Made by a program: the position numbers and the translations under genes
Shown: positions 7,772 to 17,114 of the stretch, piece by piece
Position numbering within the stretch: position 1 is the stretch's first letter
Layout of the letters: each line of letters starts with the position of its first letter
The notes under the pieces: model-generated
What the model was told of the DNA's origin: nothing
The model's database searches: none
Seen by the model: only the letters and a program-made list of their open reading frames with translations
Assembly (NCBI GenBank): GCA_046350055.1
Contig: JAXMBC010000001.1
Span: 310,001-374,000, forward strand
Reading direction: 5' to 3'
Length of the DNA: 64,000 nt
Source: JAEUIE01 sp046350055
GTDB taxonomy: Bacteria; Planctomycetota; Planctomycetia; Gemmatales; HRBIN36

Positions 7772-9982
7772 TTAACTGCCCAGGATTTGTCGCAGGACAG
7801 GCAGCACCAATCTGGCACGCTCGACATCCAGAGTCAGTTCCATGCTCTGCTGTGGCTTTACGGCTGGGCTCGTGCCCATGTGCTTCACCTTCTCGCCCAT
7901 CGACCGCCGTTCCGGTCCGGTAAAGTCTGCAAAGGCCCGTCGCAGCAGTGGCACCATTTCGATGAAGTGCTCTTCGCTCAAGTCGACGAGCCAACGGTCC
8001 ATCGTCCGCCACAGCTCTTCCTGATGCAGGAGCACCATGCCCGAGCCACGAAGCAAGCCTGTCACCCAGGCAGCCACCACCGTGGGTTCAAGTGATGGAG
8101 AAAGAGCCAGACGAGTCAGGCGATGAAAGTCCTCCTCACTCAGCTTCCCTTTGTCAAGAAGCAGACGGCAGCACCTCCCCCGCAGAAGCCCATGCAGCGA
8201 ACCCGTCATCAGTTTGCCTAGGACCACCACCCACTCGCTGATCAGGTCATCACGCTGGAGGGTTTCCAGTGCTGCGGTTACCTGATCGAGTTTATCAATC
8301 ATCTGTAGTGCAGCATCATCATCCAGCGATGCGCAAGCTGCAGGCAACCCCACCAGCACGCGAGCTACGATACCTTCCAGAATTGGTGTTACCGCTTCCG
8401 AAGCGGTCTGCCGAACGTCACTGTAGCGAATGAGTTTGACGAGTGACGGGATGGCAGCCATCAGTTGAGGCACATCCGCTGCCACCGCAGCCTGGTTCTG
8501 CAACTGAATCAGAATCAGGGGAATGGCCGAGGGCAACTGGGCCAGCAATGCCACCTGCAGCAGACCTGCCAGTGTGCCGACCTCCTTCATCTCCGCAGCC
8601 TTGCTGATGCAACGGCTACTGGCTGCCGACTCCACGGTGTTACCCCACAGGCTGGCGTCGATGACCTGCACTGCCAATTCAGGCTTCCAGGTGACCTCCC
8701 AGTATTCATGAAACGTGGAGGTGTTCATCTTCTGCGGCTGAAGGGCAGCCCACTGTACTTCCAGAAGATGCAACCGATGAAACAATGTGCTCCAGGCCAG
8801 ATCGTTCTCCTTACGCAGATCGAGATCGAGCGTCTTGATCTCCGACGATCGCTTGAGCCGCATGGAACGCGTCTGCTGTTCCAGGTCGCGTGCCAGTGGT
8901 ACCGAGGCGACATCCTCCGGTACCTCGCCAATGACATCTCCCACTTCGAGCCGATCGTGGATCAACTGCAACGGGCCGGCATTTCCATGGCACAATACCG
9001 TCAGCATGGCTTCATGGAGTTCCGTCAGTCCCGGCGAACGCAAATCCCGCAGGGAGGCAAGCGTCTCGGCCAGCCGTTTGGCTTCGATCACACTGGCTGA
9101 CGAAGCATCGAGATCAGAGTCGCGAAGCAGCCGGGCTGCCCGGGTCAGTAAATGAGTTGGTGCATCGTCGCGATATCGCCAGATGTTTTCGTACCATCCG
9201 GGCGATTGCATGCCAGCACCGTAGCCGCTGCGAAAACTGAGCCGCGAGTAGGACCAGGGTATCCACGTGACTGTTGTTCTGGTTTTACTCATTCCCTTGA
9301 GTTGAGCTGCATCGTCTTTGACGGAAAACCGATCGAGAGCTTCCAGCGTGAGTACTGGTGCGTGGTAGGCGCCGCAGATTACTGCCACCCGGGTTGAAAG
9401 TGATTGACGCACACTGCGCAGCACCTGCCGCATGTGGGCTTCCCGCCGCACGTCGCGTGGGCTCGTCACTGGATATTCGGCCCGCACGGCAGTCATCGCT
9501 TCAAGGATCGCCTGAAACAATCCTGCAGCATCAGCCCGCCGTTCGACCTGCTCTTCCCACCACAGTTCGTGATCAGCAAAGCCTGCTGCCTCCGCCAGAA
9601 CTGCAATCGGATCCGCTCGCCACTCTGGTTGTGCTTCGTCTTCCGGCTCTTCTTCCTCTTTCTGTTCGCCCAACTGTACGCTCTGGGGCAAATCCATCAA
9701 CTTGACGGGCACCCGATGCTCCTGTGCCCAGCGTAATGACTGCCATTCCGGAGAGAACTCCGCCAGCGGGTAGAAGACACCGCGTTTCGGCTCATCGGGT
9801 GGATAGAGCAGCATTGCCAGCGGTGGTTTGAGGCCGACATGTCCCACATGTTCCAGAGCAGGCTGTGCATCAGCAGGACCTTCCAGCAGGATCATATCCG
9901 GTTGCATGGCATCGAGAGCAGCCACCACGCTGCGGGCACAGCCGGGGCCATGATGCCGAATGCCCAGCACCTGCCAGTTCAT
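7772..9982 (-). CDS. DUF5682 family protein (YehM-like)
   Basis: A 736-residue protein starting MNWQVLGIRHHGPGCARS, the hallmark opening of DUF5682 with the paired histidines. LLEGPADA follows at about residues 33-40, and a later segment is AVICGAYHAPVL. E. coli YehM belongs to the same family and is encoded next to the MoxR-type ATPase YehL, as here. The biochemical function is unknown. Its ATG overlaps the stop of the ATPase gene by 4 bases (ATGA), so translation is coupled. The VWA-domain partner usually found with this pair (YehP in E. coli) is not downstream; a convergent dehydrogenase is there instead. Confidence 0.82.
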   Translation of the reverse strand: MNWQVLGIRHHGPGCARSVVAALDAMQPDMILLEGPADAQPALEHVGHVGLKPPLAMLLYPPDEPKRGVFYPLAEFSPEWQSLRWAQEHRVPVKLMDLPQSVQLGEQKEEEEPEDEAQPEWRADPIAVLAEAAGFADHELWWEEQVERRADAAGLFQAILEAMTAVRAEYPVTSPRDVRREAHMRQVLRSVRQSLSTRVAVICGAYHAPVLTLEALDRFSVKDDAAQLKGMSKTRTTVTWIPWSYSRLSFRSGYGAGMQSPGWYENIWRYRDDAPTHLLTRAARLLRDSDLDASSASVIEAKRLAETLASLRDLRSPGLTELHEAMLTVLCHGNAGPLQLIHDRLEVGDVIGEVPEDVASVPLARDLEQQTRSMRLKRSSEIKTLDLDLRKENDLAWSTLFHRLHLLEVQWAALQPQKMNTSTFHEYWEVTWKPELAVQVIDASLWGNTVESAASSRCISKAAEMKEVGTLAGLLQVALLAQLPSAIPLILIQLQNQAAVAADVPQLMAAIPSLVKLIRYSDVRQTASEAVTPILEGIVARVLVGLPAACASLDDDAALQMIDKLDQVTAALETLQRDDLISEWVVVLGKLMTGSLHGLLRGRCCRLLLDKGKLSEEDFHRLTRLALSPSLEPTVVAAWVTGLLRGSGMVLLHQEELWRTMDRWLVDLSEEHFIEMVPLLRRAFADFTGPERRSMGEKVKHMGTSPAVKPQQSMELTLDVERARLVLPVLRQILGS

Positions 9983-11088
9983 TCACTCACCTCGCGGCTG
10001 GCCCGATAGAGATCCTTCCAGCCATCTCGTTCCTTGACCACCGTTTGCAGATACTCCTGCCAGACGATCTTGTCCTGCACGGGATCCTTGATGACTGCCC
10101 CGTGCAAACCGGAGATGAGGTCGCCAGCCCGCAGCACTCCATCGCCATAGTACGCTGCCAGGGCCATGCCGCTGTTGACCACCGAGATAGCTTCCGCCGT
10201 GGAGAGAGTGCCGCTGGGCGATTTGATCTTCGTGCGGCCATCTTCGGTCAGCCCGGAACGCAACTCGCGGAAGATGGTGACAATGCGACGAATCTCGTCG
10301 AGGGCAGGCTTCTCGGCAGGCAGTTCCAACGCTCGTCCCAGTTCATTCGCCCGCTGCTGGACAATCGCCAATTCCTCTTCCAGCTTCTCCGGCACCGGAA
10401 GCACCACGGTATTGAACCGCCGCATCAGCGCACTGGAGAGTTCATTCACACCCTTGTCGCGATTGTTGGATGTGGCGATGACATTGAAGCCTTTGCTGGC
10501 CTGCACTTCGATCGCCAGTTCCGGAATGGGCAAAAGCTTCTCGGACAGGATGGTGATCAGGGCATCCTGTACTTCGCTGGGAATGCGTGTGAGTTCTTCC
10601 ACCCGGGCGATACGGCCAGTCTCCATCGCCACCATCATGGGACTGGCAACCAGTGCCTGCCGAGTCGGGCCTTCCGCTAACAGCCTCGCGTAGTTCCAGC
10701 CATAGCGGATCGCTGCTTCGTCGGTACCTGCAGTTCCCTGGATCAGAAGTGTAGAGGTGCCCGAAATGGCAGCAGCCAGATGCTCACTCACCCAGCTCTT
10801 GGCGGTACCTGGGACGCCGAGCAGTAAGAGAGCCCTATCGGTTGCCAGCGTAGCAATAGCAATCTCAATGAGCCGGGCCTGCCCAATGTATTTGGGGGTA
10901 ATCACGAAGCCGTTCGGTAACGTACCACCCAGCAGGTATGTCTTCACTGCCCAGGGCGAGAGTTTCCAGTTCGGTGGCCGCTGACGGTCATCGGCCTTGG
11001 CAAGCTCCGTGAGTTCCTCGGCATACTGCTGCTCGGCCTGCAGGCGGAGTTTGGTGAGTTGCTTGGTCATTTCAGTTTTTGCCACCAT
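9979..11088 (-). CDS. MoxR-type AAA+ ATPase (YehL-like)
   Basis: A 369-residue AAA+ protein. Walker A is GVPGTAKS (91-98), the Walker B region is GRIARVEEL (158-166), sensor 1 is VIATSNNRDKG, and the arginine-finger region is SSALMRRFN. MoxR ATPases usually act as chaperones that load or activate a VWA-domain partner. Here the partner visible in the operon is DUF5682, as in the E. coli yehLM pair. The gene overlaps the next by 4 bases. No DNA-binding or protease domain is attached. Confidence 0.88.
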   Translation of the reverse strand: MVAKTEMTKQLTKLRLQAEQQYAEELTELAKADDRQRPPNWKLSPWAVKTYLLGGTLPNGFVITPKYIGQARLIEIAIATLATDRALLLLGVPGTAKSWVSEHLAAAISGTSTLLIQGTAGTDEAAIRYGWNYARLLAEGPTRQALVASPMMVAMETGRIARVEELTRIPSEVQDALITILSEKLLPIPELAIEVQASKGFNVIATSNNRDKGVNELSSALMRRFNTVVLPVPEKLEEELAIVQQRANELGRALELPAEKPALDEIRRIVTIFRELRSGLTEDGRTKIKSPSGTLSTAEAISVVNSGMALAAYYGDGVLRAGDLISGLHGAVIKDPVQDKIVWQEYLQTVVKERDGWKDLYRASREVSE

Positions 11089-11161
11089 AAGCTCCGATAA
11101 TCAATGCGGCAGTGGCAGGCGGCGAGAGGTACACCATGAGTACATCTGACCTGCAACTGCC

Positions 11162-11737
11162 CTACACCCCCAAATCGCGGATCGTGCAGATCGTTCGAAA
11201 CTGTAACCCCATGCTTTCAAACCGTTCTCGTGCTCCTTGCAGCCGATCAACAATGCCTACCAATGCAATCACCTGGGCTCCCGCTTCTTTTACCGCTTCA
11301 ATCGCTGTCATCACCGAACCACCGGTGGTAAAGACATCTTCGACGATCACCACCTTGCCGCCGGCAGGCAGCACTCCTTCGACTGTTTTCTGCAACCCAT
11401 GGGCTTTGGCTTCCTTGCGGATGAAGAAGCCTTCCATTTCCTTTCCCATCTTGTGGTAATGCATCGTCGCTGCCACAGTCAGTGGCAACGCACCGACGGC
11501 TGGTCCGCCGATAGCCTGCATCGGCAAGTCTTTGGTCAGTTCATACAGCGCCTCACCAAGCAGCGTGGCTGAGGGGCCATGCAAAAACAGCGAGCGTGCA
11601 TCAATGTAGTAACTGCTCTTCTGGCCCGACGCGAGAACCACTTCCTTATGGATGACCGCACGGTTCTTGATGAGCTGCAATAGTTGTGGATTGATCATGA
11701 GGGCATGATAGGAGACGCTGAAGTTGTGCACAGACAT
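11162..11737 (-). CDS. pyrE: Orotate phosphoribosyltransferase
   Basis: A 191-residue type I phosphoribosyltransferase. The PRPP loop is VVIVEDVFTTGGSV, and the N-terminal motif ASGQKSSYYIDAR binds orotate. It makes OMP from orotate and PRPP in pyrimidine synthesis. An alternative start 13 codons later (MINPQLLQLIKNR) would give 178 residues, also acceptable. Neither has a clear ribosome site. It lies 73 bases upstream of the MoxR gene on the same strand and 35 bases after the large tail-anchored protein gene, so all may be one transcript. No other pyr gene is near. Confidence 0.92.
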   Translation of the reverse strand: MSVHNFSVSYHALMINPQLLQLIKNRAVIHKEVVLASGQKSSYYIDARSLFLHGPSATLLGEALYELTKDLPMQAIGGPAVGALPLTVAATMHYHKMGKEMEGFFIRKEAKAHGLQKTVEGVLPAGGKVVIVEDVFTTGGSVMTAIEAVKEAGAQVIALVGIVDRLQGARERFESMGLQFRTICTIRDLGV

Positions 11738-11772
11738 CTCTGTCTGTGATACTGCGACAAACCGTTAACCTG

Positions 11773-14295
11773 CTAAATCACCTGCAGCCATCGCAGCACC
11801 AGGAACACTACTGCCATCACTGCAGCCCCGATGAATCCAGCCCCCACATCGCGTCCGATGCCCCGTCCTCCGGTCGGCATGATTGCCTGACTGAGAAACT
11901 GCCATTGCCGCTTGGCAGGACGGGGCCAGTCAGCCAGTCGGGTGTTCATCTCCTCCCACGCCTTCTTGCCACCCTTGCGGACCATATTCTCAACCAAGGA
12001 ATAGGCTTCTGCTTCCAACCCTTCGGTCTGCGAATTGAGTGCATCGGACGGTGTACCATCGAGGGCTACAGCCAGAAATGCCTGCTGCTGATCAGCATTC
12101 TTCCAGAAGAGCTTGTTCTCCTGACAGATCTTGAGACATTCGCGGTACAGTGCAGACGGGCCACCCATGACTGGCCCCCAGTTCAGTAACAGCCCAACCA
12201 GCTCATCCTGAAACGTGGTGTTCCCCATGCTGGAGAGTGCTGCCCGCAACAACCGTCCATGTGTAGCTGATGGATAGAGTGCCGGCTGCAGTTGTAGTGC
12301 CTGGGCGATGTCCTCCAGCCGATCGGGACGCACCGTCGGTTCCTGCAAATAGCGATCTACCTTGAGAAGAGCCTTCAGCCGCTCCTCCACGGGGCCACTG
12401 ATGCCCGATTTGCCTTCCAGCCCCACGAAGAAATTCTTGAGTGCTGGGTCGTGCAGCAGGTCTCCCGCCTGTCCGCTTAGCAGTTGGTGTGCAAGGCGAT
12501 CAAGGTTCCCCTGCCCTTCCAGCCGTTCCAGCACCGCACTGCCATGCCGCTTTACAAATGCAACCGGGTCGAGGGCCGTACTGCCATGATCGAGTGCGAC
12601 TCCCAGATACCGATTCAGCAACACCGGTCCAACGGGCGGTTCCATCTGCAGTACATCGCTCAACCATCCACGCTCCGGCAGCTTGGCTACGAGTTGCGTG
12701 AACAACTCTGGTGCAATGCTCTTGCCACCGTCGCTATTCTGCAATTGTCCCAGAACGCTCAATGCCAGGGATGGATTATTGACCAATGCCGTGGCAACTG
12801 TGGGGATTTGCTCTTCCTGTTGCAGTGTGGCCAGGCTTGCTGCTACCTGATGTCCCTGTGAGAGACTCAACCCCAGCAGGCTGCTCAATTTATCGGCAGG
12901 CACGTTCAGCCAGCGATGGATATCCTCCTCGGGCTTCTGACCGACATTCAGAGGCCGCAGCCGCGCCAGCTTCGGCAAGAGATACGATTGCATCTCCCAG
13001 CTCAATTCCCCTGGAGTCTTGATGCTCTGCAGAAGTTCAGCCCAGATGCCCTGGCCACTGGCTGGCGAGACCATCGGAAGCAGCACTTCCAGAGATGAAC
13101 GGGTCTTGGTCAGATCGCCGATCATCACAGCCTTCAATCCTGCCTCCCGAATGGTGCCAGCCATCCTGTTGAGATGGTCAGGTTTCTGTCGGAGTGCCGT
13201 GACTACACGGGTAAAGGTAGAGGTGGCAAAATCGACATCGTCGAGTGCCCAGTTCAGGAACAATTCCTGATATTCACTGCGGGGCGAGACCCAGGCTGCC
13301 AGTCCGGGATCCTGCAACGCCTTGATAGCTTCCTCTTTAGTGATGGCATCGGGACCACGCCCCAGTCGATAGACCACATCCAGGAGGGTAATATCCTTCA
13401 GGGCCAGTCTCTGCCAGGTAGCGCGGAAATCATCAAGCGTCCCCAGGTTGCCTGATGCCAGCACCTGCACCACGAAATCGACGAACGGCACCTCCGTATC
13501 GATACTCGTCTTGGTACCCGTGAAAAAGTTGATCGCCACCCCTGCCCCATCGTGACAAGTTGGAGGCAGTTCTTTGTCGTCTGTGTCTGGAATGGTACCA
13601 ATCAGCTTGGCAGGTGAATTCAATGGATCATGGGTGAAGGTTGTAAACGTGAATGCTTCGAGCGTATTCGAGGGCAAGGCACGGGTAATGCCATAGATAC
13701 ACTTAGCCACCACCTCCGCCGGTGCAGCCACGAATATTCGTGTCTCCGCTGGCTGATTGAGCAATGCACAGAGCAGATAGTGAAGCAACTCGCGCTGTTT
13801 TTCATCAGCCAGAAATTCTACCAGGACAGTGTCATTCAGAACTACCGACACTGGCGGAATGAGGGCATCATCCAGTTGGCCCAGACCATCCGCTACCGAC
13901 CGCTGCCACTGCTCGCTGCCCCAGGTGAGAATCGCGTGATGGGCATCCAGTGTGGAAGGAATATCGAGCAGTACGTGGCTGAATGCATGTCGGGCGTGGC
14001 CATTGCTCGCCGGGGCAATGGTTCCATGACTGAGAAACCGTCCTGCTCCAGCAGTATGCAACAGAGACAGGCTTGCCAGGCCATTGGCCTCCGTCTGTGG
14101 TGGCTCACAGGCGACTAAAGGCGTGATTGGGGCAAGCTGTTCGAATGTGACTCCGGCGGAAGTCGCGCATGGCCTCATCTCTCCGGGAAACCCCAGTGGC
14201 AAGTGTGATGAGGTGGAAGAAAACGGACCCGACCCGCGCAGCGGAACCTGTTGAGCATGCTGCCGGTCCAGCGTGGCGAAGTAGGCTTGCTTCAT
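11773..14295 (-). CDS. Large tail-anchored protein of unknown function (possible GAP1-N2-like N-terminus)
   Basis: An 840-residue protein. The first 250 residues carry features reminiscent of the bacterial GTPase-associated GAP1-N2 region (HAFSHVLLD at about 104-112 and AFTFTTFTHDP further on), but this resemblance is weak and from memory. The middle is long, helical and leucine-rich. The last 25 residues form one membrane helix (AGFIGAAVMAVVFLVLRW), so the bulk should face the cytoplasm from a C-terminal anchor. No catalytic motif is visible. It precedes pyrE, the MoxR ATPase and DUF5682 on the same strand. MoxR systems and GAP1 proteins do occur together in conflict-type gene clusters, which is only suggestive here. 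Confidence 0.75.
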   Translation of the reverse strand: MKQAYFATLDRQHAQQVPLRGSGPFSSTSSHLPLGFPGEMRPCATSAGVTFEQLAPITPLVACEPPQTEANGLASLSLLHTAGAGRFLSHGTIAPASNGHARHAFSHVLLDIPSTLDAHHAILTWGSEQWQRSVADGLGQLDDALIPPVSVVLNDTVLVEFLADEKQRELLHYLLCALLNQPAETRIFVAAPAEVVAKCIYGITRALPSNTLEAFTFTTFTHDPLNSPAKLIGTIPDTDDKELPPTCHDGAGVAINFFTGTKTSIDTEVPFVDFVVQVLASGNLGTLDDFRATWQRLALKDITLLDVVYRLGRGPDAITKEEAIKALQDPGLAAWVSPRSEYQELFLNWALDDVDFATSTFTRVVTALRQKPDHLNRMAGTIREAGLKAVMIGDLTKTRSSLEVLLPMVSPASGQGIWAELLQSIKTPGELSWEMQSYLLPKLARLRPLNVGQKPEEDIHRWLNVPADKLSSLLGLSLSQGHQVAASLATLQQEEQIPTVATALVNNPSLALSVLGQLQNSDGGKSIAPELFTQLVAKLPERGWLSDVLQMEPPVGPVLLNRYLGVALDHGSTALDPVAFVKRHGSAVLERLEGQGNLDRLAHQLLSGQAGDLLHDPALKNFFVGLEGKSGISGPVEERLKALLKVDRYLQEPTVRPDRLEDIAQALQLQPALYPSATHGRLLRAALSSMGNTTFQDELVGLLLNWGPVMGGPSALYRECLKICQENKLFWKNADQQQAFLAVALDGTPSDALNSQTEGLEAEAYSLVENMVRKGGKKAWEEMNTRLADWPRPAKRQWQFLSQAIMPTGGRGIGRDVGAGFIGAAVMAVVFLVLRWLQVI

Positions 14296-14434
14296 GTTGC
14301 CTCAGCAAATGTCAGGAAAGAGGTGGGCCACTCGCTTCCTACGATCTGCCGCCAGCATCCTGCCTATCTACTGTAGCATATCCAATCTCCTGCGGACGTG
14401 ACAATCTTCCCGTGACAGACATCGATACGCCAAC

Positions 14435-14896
14435 TCACAAGCCTATGGCAAACACATACTGTGGTTCACCAATCCGAACCACAGTTGGTGCGGTTTTATA
14501 TAAGTGCAGCCTGACTTCTTTCTTGCCGACCTGTTTTCCTGCCTTGATCTCTGTCAGGACAAGCTCCTGATTCTCTTTCCCCGTCAGCTTCCAGCTGCCA
14601 CGGATTTCTTCTGCAGTTACCCCTTCGGTCAGCAGTTTGTTCAGTAGATCGGAAGGAATGGCTCCCTCGCCTTTCTTGATAACAAACTCTGTTGCTGTAA
14701 AGGTCCAGGTAAACTCCGGTCTTTGGTATTTCTTGTCCGCCGTGAAGTAATGGTTCAGCTTCAGCTTCGCAACTTGCTCAGCAGTTACAGGGGTATAGGA
14801 GCCTTGCCCATAACTGATCCCTGGAATGACAACGAGCAGGCAACCTGTCAGGAAATAGATCCTATCTATTCCACGGTGTTGATGAACTACTGGCAT
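14435..14896 (-). CDS. Small hypothetical secreted protein
   Basis: A protein of 153 residues when started at the ATG preceded by AGGTGAT. It has a hydrophobic N-terminal segment (IYFLTGCLLVVIPGISYGQG) that reads as a signal peptide, or possibly a lipoprotein signal with Cys, followed by a soluble domain of about 120 residues. The domain resembles the short single-domain proteins of planctomycetes that carry a 'TWTFTATEFVI...' strand pattern. No family could be named. A longer reading adds 25 residues upstream with no ribosome site. Confidence 0.6.
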   Translation of the reverse strand: MPVVHQHRGIDRIYFLTGCLLVVIPGISYGQGSYTPVTAEQVAKLKLNHYFTADKKYQRPEFTWTFTATEFVIKKGEGAIPSDLLNKLLTEGVTAEEIRGSWKLTGKENQELVLTEIKAGKQVGKKEVRLHLYKTAPTVVRIGEPQYVFAIGL

Positions 14897-15167
14897 GTGT
14901 ATCACCTGTATCTGCAGAACAACTATAAGAGTAACGACGATGCTGCAGTACCTTTGATTTCCCCATTCCATTTGCTAGCACGCACACGAGGCTTGAAGTT
15001 GATGACAAAGCAGTGCAATCTCGACGTAACCCGTTGACAAATAATAACATCCCTCGCGATATGGAACCCCGCAAACCCAATTTCTCCCCGAACTGGCTTC
15101 AAGCTACTGGCGTAACATCAACATCTTCCCACAATGACAGTGTGCCACCCTTTTCCTTGAGCGACTG

Positions 15168-16364
15168 ATGGCTTCACCAATCATTACCCCCCTGCCGGTA
15201 CAAACCGAGACCGACTATCGCCCAGTCAGCAAGCTGGCGGTATCGGGGTTCCTGCTGGCCATCCCTGCCGTGTTTATATTCTTTTCCGAGAATCTTTACT
15301 GGTTACTGATCGTTCCCATTCTGCCGGCCATCATCATCTGCATTGTCGCCTGGCGTTCGATCCGAAACTCGGATGGCAATCTTGCGGGCGAACCGGTTGC
15401 AATGCTTGGTCTGGTGGTTGCTGTAGGATGCGGCCTGGGATGGATCACGATGATGACCGTCACCAGGTTCGTCAACGAAACTGAAGCACGAACCACCGTG
15501 GATGAATGGCTCGGCAAACTGTCGAAAAAGGAATTTGGTGCAGCGTATCTCTACACCAAGCCACCAAGTGCACGTCGCCTGACCTTCAATCCCGAGGAAT
15601 ATGGCCGTCTGCGCAGACAATTTCCGCACGACCAATTCGTCAGTGATTTTGACAACTTTCTAATTGAGCCCGTTACCAATCTCTTCATGCGTTATGGCGA
15701 CCAGGTGAAAGTCAACTACAGCGGCCTGATTGACTCCAGGATGTTGAAAGGGGAAACGGCAAACTTCCGCTTCCGCTACACCATCACCTGCCCCAGCCTG
15801 GAAGGCAGCTTTGTCGTGAATGCGAATTCGTCGTTTTCCAATACCGATGAAGGCATACGACGTGATTGGGACGTGACGATTGATCGTAATTCACTCATGA
15901 TCCGCGAAACGAACTATGGCAGCGAGTTCACCTTTGTGAAAAACAAAGCACAGGACAGCCTCGAAAAGATGATCGTCGGCATCGCCAATGATGAAGAGGA
16001 AGATTATGCCAAGCTGCTGGACAAGAATGCCCTGGGTGACTTTTCCCTGATCCTGGGGTACATCCGCGATAAAGACCGGAAAGGACCCTTGCTGGAAATC
16101 TCTCTCCAGAAGCCGTTTCGACTGTTTCGCGACCAGAAGGAGGGTGACTCCTGGACTCTCGGCATTGAATGTACCACCTTTATTGAAGGAAGCCGCGGCG
16201 TGGATTTCGCCTGCACCGCCCTGTCGAAAGACAAGGGCAACACCTGGGTATTCCGCGACTTCAAATTCCAGGGTATTCGCCGCATCAAGCAAGCCACTGG
16301 TCCCATGACCTCAAGCGGTCCTGGAGTACCTGACATCATCGATCCCGCGATGAACAGGAAATGA
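15168..16364 (+). CDS. Hypothetical membrane protein with DUF4190-like N-terminus
   Basis: A 398-residue protein with about three hydrophobic segments within residues 24-105 (LAVSGFLLAIPAVFIFF, LLIVPILPAIIICIVAW, MLGLVVAVGCGLGWITMM). Their arrangement resembles DUF4190 domains, where small Gly-rich helices flank a loop with 'GEPVA'. Residues 115-398 form a soluble domain with no recognised motif, probably on the outer side of the membrane. It is transcribed alone, with a tRNA gene 45 bases after its stop. The function is unknown. Confidence 0.7.
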   Translation: MASPIITPLPVQTETDYRPVSKLAVSGFLLAIPAVFIFFSENLYWLLIVPILPAIIICIVAWRSIRNSDGNLAGEPVAMLGLVVAVGCGLGWITMMTVTRFVNETEARTTVDEWLGKLSKKEFGAAYLYTKPPSARRLTFNPEEYGRLRRQFPHDQFVSDFDNFLIEPVTNLFMRYGDQVKVNYSGLIDSRMLKGETANFRFRYTITCPSLEGSFVVNANSSFSNTDEGIRRDWDVTIDRNSLMIRETNYGSEFTFVKNKAQDSLEKMIVGIANDEEEDYAKLLDKNALGDFSLILGYIRDKDRKGPLLEISLQKPFRLFRDQKEGDSWTLGIECTTFIEGSRGVDFACTALSKDKGNTWVFRDFKFQGIRRIKQATGPMTSSGPGVPDIIDPAMNRK

Positions 16365-16368
16365 GTGG

Positions 16369-16396
16369 TTGAAAATTGAAACCGGGATGATATACC
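16369..16396 (+). promoter_or_regulatory. Putative sigma-70 promoter of tRNA-Leu
   Basis: TTGAAA and TATACC are spaced by 16 bases. The -10 box ends 12 bases before the first base of the mature tRNA, a sensible distance for a tRNA promoter. Confidence 0.5.
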
Positions 16397-16408
16397 ATCC
16401 CTCCCCAC

Positions 16409-16492
16409 GCCGAAGTGGCGGAATTGGCAGACGCGCTAGATTCAGGTTCTAGTCTGGGAAACCAGGTGCAGGTTCAACTCCTGTCTTCGGCA
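16409..16492 (+). tRNA. tRNA-Leu (anticodon CAG)
   Basis: A class II tRNA of 84 bases. The acceptor stem GCCGAAG/CTTCGGC is perfect, with discriminator A. The anticodon stem CTAGA/TCTAG encloses the loop TTCAGGT, so the anticodon is CAG at 16443-16445. The variable arm is long, as expected for leucine, and the T arm contains GGTTCAACTCC. The 3' CCA is not encoded. It lies between the DUF4190-like gene and mcsA. Confidence 0.97.
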
Positions 16493-16511
16493 CTCATCTC
16501 ATTGCGATTGC

Positions 16512-16539
16512 TTGACAGCTTCCTCTCGGTTAGAATGAT
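16512..16539 (+). promoter_or_regulatory. Possible promoter of the mcsA-mcsA-mcsB operon
   Basis: A perfect TTGACA box is followed after 16 bases by AATGAT (four of six consensus bases). This would start transcription about 15-20 bases before the mcsA GTG. The -10 match is mediocre. Confidence 0.35.
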
Positions 16540-16563
16540 GAGGTACTGAGGGGGAGACTTGTT

Positions 16564-17061
16564 GTGCGTTGTCAACGCTGTCCCAAACCAGCCACGTTGC
16601 ATCTGACTGAAATCCTTGCGCCCAAGCAGATTGAAGAACTTCACTTCTGTGAAGAATGTGCACAAAAGCATCTGTACGAAACGCCGACTGGTGGCGATGA
16701 GAAACTGCATGAACCCAAGGTCATGCCTATCGTCGAAGAGGATGACATCGAGGCACTGAATCGGCTCGAATGTCCCCAGTGTGGCATCACCTTTAAGGAC
16801 TTCCGTTCCACCGGCAGGCTGGGCTGCCCGCACGATTACGTCGTGTTTCACAAGGAACTGGTCCCCCTGCTCGAGAACATCCACGGCGAGGTAAAACACT
16901 CAGGAAAGGCACCTCGTCGCAAATATCCCGAGAGTGGTGTTGCTTCGCAAATGACCGCAGTTCGTCGACAGCTGCAATCCGCCATCGCCCGTGAAGACTA
17001 TGAGCAGGCAGCGAATCTGCGTGATACGCTCAGAAAACTGGAATCCAGTCTTGCTGAATAA
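16564..17061 (+). CDS. McsA-like zinc-finger/UVR-motif protein (copy 1)
   Basis: A 165-residue protein, GTG start. Two CxxC pairs near the N-terminus (Cys3-Cys6, and CEEC at about 29-32) and a third pair in CPQCGITF form zinc sites. The C-terminus is a UVR/UvrB-UvrC motif (DYEQAANLRDTLRKLES). This is the architecture of McsA, the activator of the arginine kinase McsB. A second McsA-like gene follows 53 bases later and then mcsB, so the operon carries two activator-like paralogues. The ribosome site is GGGGGA, 9 bases from the GTG. Confidence 0.87.
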   Translation: MRCQRCPKPATLHLTEILAPKQIEELHFCEECAQKHLYETPTGGDEKLHEPKVMPIVEEDDIEALNRLECPQCGITFKDFRSTGRLGCPHDYVVFHKELVPLLENIHGEVKHSGKAPRRKYPESGVASQMTAVRRQLQSAIAREDYEQAANLRDTLRKLESSLAE

Positions 17062-17114
17062 CAGACCAACCTGGAAGAGAGGAAACCGTTGTCCATGGAT
17101 GTGGAGTGCCCATC

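Noticed and set aside
15034..15062. A TTGACA box before the DUF4190-like gene as a promoter
   Set aside because: No -10 box with acceptable spacing; the best candidate matches only 2 of 6 bases.
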